Both the position numbers and the translations under genes were made by a program. A stretch of DNA of 64,000 bases from Cheilinus undulatus (taxonomy: Eukaryota; Chordata; Actinopteri; Labriformes; Labridae). Below the pieces are notes generated by a model. That model made no database searches, was not told the origin of the DNA, and was given only the letters and a program-made list of their open reading frames with translations. Location of the stretch: assembly GCF_018320785.1 (NCBI RefSeq), contig NC_054868.1, positions 45,081,874 to 45,145,873 of the forward strand, in the 5' to 3' direction. Below, in pieces: positions 43,093-55,000 of this stretch; position 1 is the stretch's first letter, and each line of letters starts with the position of its first letter.

Positions 43093-46000
43093 TCACTTCC
43101 AGCGGTTGATTCGGCGCAGCTGCACGTAGGCCAGGAACATGCAGACCAATATGATTCCCAGCAGAGCCACCTGGTTCTGCCAGAATCCCCACGTGGAGTA
43201 GTCCATGTCTTTCAGGAACACCTCTCCAGGGATGCTGCAGCACAGAACAGACAGACTCAGTTTGAGTGGATGTGTTTAAATTAGCAGCTATGTGACAGTT
43301 CTGTACTCACGCAATGTCACCGTTGTAAAACAGCTGTCCTTTCATCTCGTTGATGAACGCAGCCTGGAGAGAAAAAGAGACCATGAGAACAATTCATTCA
43401 CAGCAGATAAAAAATATTAAGTTTCATCCAAATGATTTCACTCTTAAAGCTGCCTTTCTTTTCCATATCTTACATTCAGTCCATATTTGAAGATACTGAT
43501 CCATTTCAGCCAGGAGAGCCAGCTTAGCATGGTGTTGAGGTTGACCAGAAAACCACCAAAGACCTGAAATAGTAGGACAAGTTGGGCTATATCATCAGGA
43601 AGACACATTACGATCCCAGTCATGAATGTTCCACATCTTTGTATCTCACCATCATGAAAACGAAGGGTAAAGCTATGAGGATGTTAGCCATGGCGAATGA
43701 CGACACACTTGCCGAGACGAGGAACGCCAAGCCAACTCCGGCCAAACTGACCAGAGACATGGTGAGGGTGAAACACAAGAAGGCCGTAAAAGCAGGCTTC
43801 AATCCTGAAACCAGATGAAAGAAATATATCAGTCAAAACACTGTCAAAGAAACAAGAATAAGCTGCTTTTACAATGTGCTCTCATTTACTGTATATAAGT
43901 ATGGACAATGTACATCTCCATCCACTGTACCAAATTGAAACCAAAATACCACTAACACAGGTGTTAAAATTTAACACTGGGGACATGGAGCATGTGCAGA
44001 ACACATCAGCCGGTGGAGCTGACACCATATCCATAACATAGGGATGTACAATAACCGATAACCGATTCGCCAGTATTCACAAATTAATTTTAGCCGAAAC
44101 AGTTTTAATACCGATATTTAAATCTTGTCCTTAAAACAGACAATTTAAAGTTTGAAGATGGCAAAGAGTGTAAGGAGTGATGATGAATAAAGAAAAAAGC
44201 ATCAGTTGAAGTAGGTCTGTTGGTCCAGCCTAAAACGTCACAAACTCATTGGTTCGTATGACCAATAGGCAGATATATTGGTTGTAAATATTGGTGGAAA
44301 TTTTCATACCTGCCATTATGACACTATTAATTCACCTTTTAAGCTCATATCTGCAGATACTGATATCATCCTGATAATTTCATGCATCCTTACCCTAATG
44401 CTAACCAAAGCCACACTAGACAAGGAGATTTTACAGTATTGGAAACTGAGCCTCCCCCAGGAGAAAATAATTTATTCCATGGACCCCTACCCCCATAAAA
44501 ACATGATTTAAACAGCTACATTATCAAACATTTATGTCTCATCTTTAAGCATTTTTATTTGTATATTTTTGATTGTTTGATCTTTCTGAGACAATCAATT
44601 ATTTGGTTTCAGTGATGAACTCATTGTCAATATTAGGGGTGGAAAGTCATGAATTGCTTTTACTCAAATTACAGTAATTGAGTCAGTTTTTTTTTTTTTT
44701 TTTTGGGGGGGGGGGGTACTTGTGCTCTTTTGAGTACTTTTTAAAGCATTTTAACTTCTACTTTAGTAAGTTTTAACCTGAGTAACTGTACTGTACTGTA
44801 CCTTTACTTGAGCATTATTTTCTTGCTCTTTGTCCAACTCTGTTGACTACATAGTAGAACAGAGGAAGAATCAGCAAAAAGCAACAGCTGGAGTGTTTAA
44901 ATAAACATTTCAGAGCTGATTTTAACTCCCAAAGTGTAATTTTAACTCCATTCAGGGTGAAATGGTCTTCAGTGTTGGAGTTGACAGTGTTGATCCACCA
45001 GTGTTAGTTGTATTGGTCATGTTATGGTTAATACCCACGCCAATGAAATTGGCAGGGGGTTATGTAAAGGGTTCTGCATCTTTGTTCATTCGTTTGTTTG
45101 TTTGTTTGTATGTGTACAAGATAACTCAAGAACGGAAAGTCGGATCTTCACCAAACTTTCAGGGAATATTGGAATAGTGACGGGGAAGAATCGATTAGAT
45201 TTTGGTGATGATCCGCGCACCCGTTCAGTTTTTCTCGGGCTTCGAAATTTTGAACACCATAGTAATCAATGGGAGCGTGAGTTCCTCGGTGGCACTGCTT
45301 AGGAGTGGGTCTGCCGCCTCAGACAGCCATTCTAGTTTTTGTTGTTTTTGATGTGAGACACATTTACACCATGAGTGAAGTTATCCACTAAATTAGGGTT
45401 CCTGTCTGTGACTTTAGGTGATTCTAAAGCAGTGTTACTCAACCCTGCTCCACCAAAGAGCCAGACTGTTGAAAAATGCCTTTGCAAGAGCCACAATGTC
45501 AGTGGTGAAATGTGGCAAAAGCTGATTAAAGTGGCTATAAAAAAATAAGTACAAGGTGGCAAATAATGGTCAAACGGCGGCAAAAAGTGGCAACAAGGGG
45601 CAAAAAAGGGGCAAATTAGGCAAAAAATAGCAAAAAGTGGGTGAAAAGTGGGAAAACAGGGAGAAAAAGCGGCAGAATAGGGCAGCAAGTGGCAAAAATG
45701 GGTGAGAAGTTACCAAAAGAGTTACAGGTGGCAAAAATGCCAAAAAACAGCAGCTAGCTAAAATTTTTGAAAAAAGGCAAAAAATTGCAAATAAGGGCAA
45801 TGGAAATGTACATACGAAAAATTAAAGATTGAAAATTAAAATCAACCATATTAATGTGGGTAAACTGATTAATGTGACTTGCAGTAGATAATTTCTGAGG
45901 TCATAGTTTCCCTTTATAAAAGTTTTCTGGAGGAATATTCTTTCAAATTAAGACAAAAAAGAGCCACAAATCATCACAAAAGAGCCACACATTGAGTATC

Positions 46001-49000
46001 CCTGTTCTAAAGGGTACTTTTATAGTGGTGAATTTAATTCCACATGAGCCTGAGTAACACTGCCAATCTTAATGTGCATTTTACTTTATTATAGAAGTGT
46101 GACTTTACCTGAACAACCTTGTTGGAGAGCTGTTCTCTTGTTGTTCTTGCCATTAAAGAAAAATCATACTTTACTGTACAACTCAGTAGCAGCTCAGTAC
46201 TCAGTACTTAAAGTAAACTTTAAATTAAATACCTTTTACTTCTACTGGAATAGATTTACAGACCAGTACTTGGACTCAAGTAAATTTTCACCAGAGTAAC
46301 TGTACTTTTACCTGAGTACTATAGTCATGTACTTGGTACTGGTACTTGCTTTTGGTCATTGTCAGAGCCCAAAACCTGCCCTTGCACAGGCTGCCTTTGT
46401 GTTTACAGCACTGAATGTCTCAGTTACATTCAGTGACCAAAACACCTTTTAATTTTTGTCAAAAATTCCACTGGTTTGGCCACCAGACTTAGAGCTTTGT
46501 CTCAATATGACCCCAGGGTTCTCACAGCCTTACGCTGTCATTAGCTCGTCTTTACATATTAAACACTGTGGTCCAACTTTAATTGTCAAAGCTAGTATAG
46601 TTTCTAGTGTAAATATAAATCTGTCCAGTTTGCCTCATGTTAGTTAGCGAAGCATATCACTTCTTTTCTGGTTTATAGTTCCGCGCCTTCCCTGAAGTCC
46701 AGTGGTGCCCCCCAGGAGAGGCCCGCCTCACACTTTAAAAACCACCTATCTAAACAGTATCTCATGTAATTATTTGCTAAGTCATATATCACTGTTTGTA
46801 AAAAGCACATTCATTATAAAATGAGGGAGAAACGAAGTTCAGAAGATCCTTATGATTACCAGATTGACTGAAGTGAATCTAGCTCTGCCCTTTGGGGTCA
46901 GGTAGGTACTCCACAAGGGTCCCTAAAAAGCAGGATGGGACAGACCCACTTTTGACTGTAGCAATGCAAAAATGCATACAGTACCAGTGTGGTGGAAACA
47001 CTGATATTATTTATAGTCTATTGTAGCTCCTAGTAGGGTCACATATGGCAGAGAGGTCAAATGAAAGGTCCCAGACAAAACAATCAACAGTGAGAACACA
47101 GATCTGTAAAGACATCCCAGACTGGATTCAGGCAGCTCCCTGCCATCTACATTTTATGTCTCGAAACTTGAAACCCAGTTAGGATGAAGCCAAGCTTCTT
47201 CAGAAAGCTTTATAGTCTGTAACTCTCTCGGGAAACTCAGGAAAATGACTGAAGAAAGTCACCTAAACACTAACTGCCTCAGGGAGTCTGCTCCTCTGCA
47301 TGAGACAGCTTGATGTGTTTTTGTGGTAAGTGAGTGCTGCTGATATTTAAATAATAATTACCCATCATGTAGTAGGCGATGGCTGAGAACAGAAAGATGG
47401 GGATGATGCGGTTGGGGATGAGGTCAGCAAAGATCTTTGACAGGAAGTAGACAGAGGTGCGGTAATAACCACTGGAGTTCTCATGACTGCAACAAACATG
47501 AATAATGACACCATAAAAGCTCATGAAACAAACAGATCTAAGCGTGAGAGTAAGGAAAGTTCACAGGATGCATGACAAAAGAGTCAATTCATCTCACACC
47601 TGTGAGCTACCATCATACATTAAAGCATAAATGTACATCATCATCACAGGTTTGACTCACAATCCTTGCTCTGAATCTTTCCTGTCTCTCTTTAGCTGTT
47701 CTTTCAAAATAAAAATGTCAGATGGATTTAGGTATACAGTCACAGGACTCATAGGTGCAATAAGAATAAATGACTTCCTCATAAAGATATGTTAGTTTCA
47801 AATTAAGAGAAATTTCTGTTATTTTAATAAAAGTTTAAATGGCATCAAAGCGGGCGGCATGGCGGCACAGGGGTTAGCGCTGTTGCCTCACAGCAAGAAG
47901 GTTGCTGGTTTGCTTCCTCGGTCAGGGCCCTCCTGTGGGCTCTCTCCGGGCACTCCAGCTTCCAAAAACATGCTCATTAAGTTAATTGATCACTCTAAAT
48001 TGCCCATGTGAATGTGAGCGTGTCTGTCTCTGTGCTGTCTGTCAGCCCTACGATTGACTGGCGACCAGTCCAGGGTGTACCCCGCCTCTCGCCCAATGAC
48101 AGCTGGGATAGGCTCCAGCCCCCCCCCCCAACCCGGAATGGAATAAGGGGTATAGAAAATAGATGGATGGATGGCGTTAAATAGATGGATGGCTGCATTG
48201 ATCCTCATCAGTTTATCTAAACATGAATCTTCTGTGTAGTCATGTACCTTCTGCACAGGCCTGTATTTCAGCACGCATTCACACAGCTGTTATCTTTGAC
48301 TCACATGAAGATTGCCCTCTCATTGATAAAGAGCTCAACGGCAGAGAGATTTCCAAACACCATGTTGATGATAAGGAAGAAGAACGCTCCAGTCCTGTCA
48401 TGGACAGAGAGAGAGAAAGATTAAGATCAGCCAGTAGAGGAGAAATGTCAGCAAATGTCAGCCTGACTTCAGTGTCACACCCATAAACTTGCACATATAA
48501 TTACACCGTAGATCATTTTTCCTCAATATAACATCAGGTGTTCTTATCTTAAAAGCCCTGTAAAGTGAAATCCAAAGTTTGTCCCTTAACACACTAGATA
48601 TATTGGAATATGGTTGCTGTAAAGATATGAAAACACTGAAATCTACATGGGACTGAATTTTGGATTGAGACTGTTAGAAAGATTTTCACCTCTTTCCTTG
48701 CTTGGTTTAATTTGGGCGGGGCCAATATCCAGGCTCATGATGTCACAAGCCCACAGTGGGGAATGTCCCCACCCCCCAATATAAAATCACAGAGCAGTTC
48801 ATCTCAGTCCAGTCTGTTGTTAGCTGACATCACTGCCTATATTGAAAGTTAACAGCCTGTTAAATGCTTTTTTTGTTCATTGTGAGGTAAATTTGCTAAA
48901 TCTATCAGCTACAGTGGTCTATGGATCATTTAAAGCATCATAACAGAGATCTGAGCCACAAAAAGGACTTTGTCTCTTCTTCTGAGGTCAACAAAAGCTC

Positions 49001-52000
49001 AAGAGGCAGGATAATGGTATGAGAGCTTTCCTCCATTCAGATTGCAGCATTTTTTACACCTGAGAGGATCATATTTCTCCTGAGTGGGCGTGGCTTCATC
49101 TCATTCAACAGAGACGCCCACACCTTCCTGGAACAAATTTTACTGCCTCATTTTTCATAATTTCTAAGCTTAATTTTACAAACTTGGAGATGTTTTATTT
49201 GACTGAAATTTGACCTGGGGGTTCATAACAGTGGCCTGATATACAACAAACCTAAACACAGATTTATTTTTACTTTACAGCGTCTCTAACTATTTTGAGT
49301 ATTGCAAGTGGAATTTGGCCACAATACCTGAGCTCTTGCAGAACTTTTAAACATTAACTGACATAAATTATGCAACCTCTCCTTTAAAAATCTGGTGGTT
49401 TTTGCCACACAGAACCACAAGGTTGGCCACAAGTGGGATAAAGGGGAGAGCTGTCAAATGGGGGGCCGTAGAAGTCAGCAAAAATCTTGTCCATTGTAAA
49501 GTGAAGCTGTGATATCCATATTTATCTATTTTATCCAGAATAGTAACCACTCTTATCAAAGCAACAAACATTTTTGCTATAGTGCATAACCTTCTTCAAA
49601 ATGTAAACCTCTTTTTTACAACATGATGAATTTCTTAGGTAATGTTAACTCTGCTGAAAGGCACACTAAACTATTTGAAAAATAAAGTCAGGATTGATAG
49701 CTAAACCACGATGTGCAGGGACATCTGGATGCCAGAAAAATAAAAGAAGAAATTAGACAATTTTAAGGGAAAAATATTGATAAACTGCAACAACAACGGC
49801 ATAAAGTTGGCAAAAACAGTGGCAAAATGGGTTAAAAGAGGCAAAAATTGAAGAAAAGTAGCAAAAATGAGCTTAAAAATTGATAAAAAAGGGGTTACAG
49901 GTGGCAAAAATGAGTTAATATGACAAAAAATGGACATAAAAAGTTGCAGAAAAACAATTAAAAATGGCACAAATGGGCATGAAGAGTGGTGTAAAGGGGT
50001 TAAGAATGGCAAAAATGGGTTTGAAGTAAAAAAAAAAATAGTCAGAAAGTAGTAAAAATAGGTTAGGAGTAGTAGAAAGGAGCAGAAAAAAAGGGGTTAA
50101 TAGTGGCAAAAATGTGTTTACAGAGGGAGGAAATGTTGCAAAAATTGGTAGTAAAGGTGGTTAAATGAGATCACAAACTGGTGAAATGGGTTAAAAGCGG
50201 CAAAATGGGTTCAGAGTGACAAAAATGCAAGAAAGTACCACAAATAGGTTCATAGTGGTAAAAAATGGAAAAAGAAAAAGTGGTTAAATGCGATTTCAAA
50301 ACGGTTACTTGGGTTAAAAGTAGCAAAATGGGTATGGAGTGGCAAAAAATAGCCAGCAAACATGGGCAGAAAAGTGGTGAAAATGGGGTAAAAGGTGACA
50401 ATATGGGTTAAAGCAGCAAAAATGGGCAGAAAAGGTAGTGAAATTGAATGTTAAAGAATGGCAAAAATGGGTTTAACAGGGGCAACAATGGGCTAAAACG
50501 TGGCAAAAGTGGCTTGACAGAGACAACAAAGGACAAAAGTGGCAAGAATGGGCTTAGAGAGTGGGGCAAAGAGGTTACAAATGGCACAAATGGGTAGAAA
50601 AGTGGTAAAAAGAGGCTAAAAAGTGGGGAAAATTTGTTAAAAGTGGTAACAGTGGGGTTTTAGTGGCAAAATGGGTAAAGAGAGGCAAAAGTGTGCAAAA
50701 AGTGCCAAAAATTGATGAAAAATGAGAGATAAAAGTGGCAAAAATGGGATGAAAAATTGGTTGAAAGAGGTTAAAAAGTTACATAAATAAATAATTCTAC
50801 CATCAGAACCCAATGATAGCTGACACTCTCTTCAGCTTCAAATGGAGGTAAATGTTAGCCAGGGTGCTAGCACCAATGCTAATGATACAGCACACAATGA
50901 CATCATCATTAAATCACAACTAGGGAGGGCCCATCCATTGGGTTTGTCATGGGCCCAGCCTGCTCTGTGGGTGGGGCTGTAGAACTATAAGGTCATCCTA
51001 AGCAGACATGCATCCATACATCTGATTTACTCCATTTTCCAGTGAAAACAAATAACTGGTATTGTTTTCTTTAGCTCTTGACTGATTTATATCACATCTC
51101 CAGAGTTACATAGGCATAATACAAACATAGAAATAGGCTTGTTTTATCTACATAAAATTGTGGCAATCAATCAATTGCAATGAGTACTAAGATTAAGTAG
51201 AGCAAGGGAGAGCTGCAAGCACAAATAAAACGTTGACACCTACACACAAATGTGCAGAAAGTTTAAGGATTTTATCTGAATGCTGCTGAAGTCACACTCT
51301 TTCCTGCACGTTTGTGTTTCTGTTCTGCCCTCCATGACAGCCTCTCCTCACCAACTGTTTTATCCACCAGTTAGCAAATAAAGTGTGTCTTTATCATTTT
51401 ATACAAGCAAATATTACTGAGATCAGTATCAGGGGAATGCAGTATAGGTTATAAATGCACGTCTGCTTTGGGCTTCCATAATGATCAACAAAAGTTGAAC
51501 CTGTGCTGTAATTTATTGTTTAACTTGTGGTGTGATTTTTCCTGTGATTTGGCTGAAGAAAGGTAAAATATCTCACTGAAGGGTAGAAAATAAAGCAGAT
51601 TCTTAGAGTTGAACTGGGCTCTGGTGCATTTTCCAGTGTGATGTACCTGTTCTGTAAAGCCCCAGGCAGCTGTAACGACATCTGGTAATAAATGAGTCCC
51701 ACCAGAAGTGCAAAGAAGATGTTGAGAGCCAACTGGGCGTAGGACGTCTGAGGGTTCCTCAGAGTGTTCATCACTGTTCTGCCACACACCACACGTAACT
51801 GTTTCACAGACAGAGAGACAGAAGGAGATTATTTTACAGGCTCAGTGACAGTTATAAACAGAGTTCATTCAGCAGGCAGCCAAGCAGGAGTCATAAAAGC
51901 AGGCTGGCACCATCATTAAACTCTGAGACATAACATCATAAACTCACTTTAGTTCCATTAAGCACAAAATCAATAACAGAAAAGACTTCCCTAAAACAGA

Positions 52001-55000
52001 TAAGTATTTCATAACTTTTTAATACAAAAACAATTTTTTATCGCGAGTTTTTTTTTTTATGTGATTCTGACTTGCAGAGTTTGTCCACCTGATAGAGAAA
52101 AGACGTTGCATAGTCAGCTGCTTGGTCTTGACCTTTGACCCCCGCACCAATGCTCTGGTTCACATGGTCCAGCTCCTCCAGCATGGTCTGGCACAGTTTG
52201 GACTCACGATATTTGGTTGCTAATGGGTTTTTACACTCCACTGTGGAAGAGAAAGAGCCAATTACACTTGATCATGTTTTAGATAAGATAAAAATAAATA
52301 TGGCTATCATTATCTTCTCTTTATGACACAAGATTATATAACTTAAAAATACAAACATTGTTACATCATCAGGGAATAAATTTCCCTTCTTTTATTAGAA
52401 CATATCTTGTTATGTAACCTTCTCCTAAAAAGATATAAATTTATTGACTTTCTGTCATTACCTTAAGGTTGTAGGTAACCGGTTGAGACTTTATGAATGC
52501 AGCCAGCTGAAGATCATTCAGGCTGAAGTATGCAACCTCTAATTAGAGCTTTTCTTAAAATAAAACATTTTATCATCGCATGTCATTGAAAATATTACAG
52601 TGAAATGAGTCCTAAATGACATTTTCTCTGCAAGTGTTTTTTTTTCTATATAGCACAGTAGATTAAAGCATTCAAGAGACACATTTATTTACCATTATCT
52701 GATCACTTTTAGTCAGTTTGTGGAAATGGCGTCCTTTATTTTACCACAGTGTTGATTAAAAACAACCTTACTGGGGCCATTTGTCTCACATTTAGCAATT
52801 CCTCCTACTTTTATTCCCATTTGAAATAACACCTAGATGCGTACCTGACCTATTTAACATAAATTTTGCATAGGATGTAGGTACATCCATCCGGACAACA
52901 GCCCATCTTTCCAAAAATCTCAAATGGGGATTGGATCAATGGTCTGTCTGTCCCATGCAAATCAAAGCAATAAAACATATGACGTAGTTGTCGTGTGCTG
53001 TTGTGGTTAAACTGCATGACCTGAGCTTGGCTGGCAGCCATTATCATTACTGCCTATCAGTAAAACCAATTCATTTATCGCTAAACCCTTCAACACCCTG
53101 AGCTAACAAATTTTTTTGCAGTTTCACAATACACTCCAGCAGCCAGCGTGTAGACCTCCATGGAAAAACATTCGAAAGTTCTAATTTCGTAACATGATAT
53201 GCCAGGTAGAGTGTTTCATATCTCTGTTGCATGGGATATATTTCACATTCATTTGGGAAAACTCCATGCAAAGTATTAAGGAAAGGGCAGGGATTTTCAA
53301 AAAGTTCTCACATGGTGATTGGATGAACAATCTGTCACATTCATTACAAGCCAATCAGAGCAACATGATAAAATGAGGTAGAGGGTATGTGCAGCTCCAT
53401 TTGTAACTGAGCTTGACAGGCAGGTGCTGCTGTTGTTTATTAATGGCGGAGCTTGTTGGTGGATAAAACTCATGTCAAGGCTGGTAGGAAGAATTGCAGA
53501 AAAATCATCTCTGCCAAGAGAAGCTTTCAGTGTGGTCATGTGGTCTAGTTCTGATAAAAATGCTGCTATACTTCAGCTATATCCAAGGTAATTGCTACAC
53601 TGGCAGCAGCTATTGAATAAACTGCCTTACAGTACAACTAAACCCCACCCATACCAATCACAAACCCATGCCAAAGCAAGTCAGGAAAAGGGCAAAAACA
53701 TCTGTTCTATCATGAAAAGCTTCCAGTGATGTTCTTTGCTCTTGTTCAATAAAGAAATGTGGCCCAGTTATGATAAATCTGCTGCTATAGCTACATCCAA
53801 GCTGAACGATACACCAGTAGCAACCATTGTAATCACCTTCCAGTAGCTACCACCTCATTATGAGGTACATAGCAGTAGTAGCGGCATTAGCCTCCAATAA
53901 TTTCAGTGAACATCAGAAGGACTAACTGGCTGTACAGGCCAGGAAGCTAGGCTATACAGTGTAACAGATGGATACTGTTTCTCTGTAGAATTTAGCACAT
54001 TTTTCTGGTAAAAATGGGCCAGAGTTAACCTTGCATAGCAGATGGATACACCATTTCTATGTTTCTCACTGGCGAATCCATCTTGCAAAGCTCCCCGTCT
54101 GAACCGTTTGGGCCCAGTAAGAAAGTGTCAGGACCAATCGGCGTCGAGGGGCAGTATTTTCGGGCGCATCGGAGTGGTGACGTATGCAAGCAGCAACAAG
54201 AGACTGGTGCAATTATGGTGGAAGAGATTAGTGTGGATGCTGCTAAAGCGCCAGTTTTATCAGGACTTGACGACATGTCTTCATTAAAAGAAGAACAAAG
54301 AACAGCATTGAGTTCTTTTCCTTTCAAAAATGACAAAAGTTGTGTACTGACATGTCTACAGTCGCTATGGTTCGCGGAGTTTAGTCGTCTGTAGTGGCGC
54401 AGCTCAATAGCGGCTACGTTACATGTTTTGTTACTCTGATTGGCCCATAAAGATGTGACTGACAGAATGCTCATCCAACCACACTTCGAGTTTTTTTTCA
54501 AAGGCTCTGCCCTTTCACAAACGCTGTGTAAGAGTGGTTTTCTGGTGTGCAAGGTTACCACAAAGTAATGTTGGCTGAAATGTATGTATTATTAAAAATG
54601 TTTGAAGTGTTTTATCTTAAACTCAGACAGACTGTTTTTGTCAATATTTTGCCATGTAAGAGCACGTAACCACTAGCCAAAGCCTCCATTGCAAAATAGT
54701 GACAAAAACACAGAGGCTTTCTGGGTAAAAAAATAAAATGCTTGAAAAAGTTTTCAATAGTGCACACGTTTGAGCCAACATTGTTTTGTTGCCCATTTTA
54801 ACCAAAAACTTGCTAAATTCTGCAAAGAAACTGTACCCATCTGTTACGCTGTATAGCCTAGCTTCCTGGCCAGTGCAACCAACTAGTCCTTCTTAAAGGA
54901 GCAGTGCTCACTGAAATCACTGGAGGCTAATACCACTTCTACTGCTACGTACCTCATACAGCCCGACATCAAAAATACTGAAATATCCCTTTAAGCTGTG

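Larger units (their letters stand above)
44640..46360. repeat. Composite fish repeat (TACTTGAGT-type) with internal insertions
   Basis: TTTACTCAAATTACAGTAATTG (44,660) and TAACCTGAGTAACTGTACTG (44,774) on the left, and ACTCAAGTAAATTTTCACCA, GTAACTGTACTTTTACCTGA (46,274-46,315) on the right, are the two sides of a repeat built from ACTCAAGTAAAAGTAC-like units. A T-run followed by 14 G lies at 44,689-44,716. A hAT element (45,430-46,004) and another dispersed repeat (45,024-45,330) sit between. It lies in the ABCG2-like gene's intron between coding exons 11 and 12. Confidence 0.5.

Noticed and set aside
45332-45800. 118- and 76-codon minus-strand frames rich in Phe, Pro, Leu and Cys
   Set aside because: They are translations of the GGCAAAAATGGG minisatellite inside a hAT element. 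The same kind of frame appears over the second array at 49,701-50,401.
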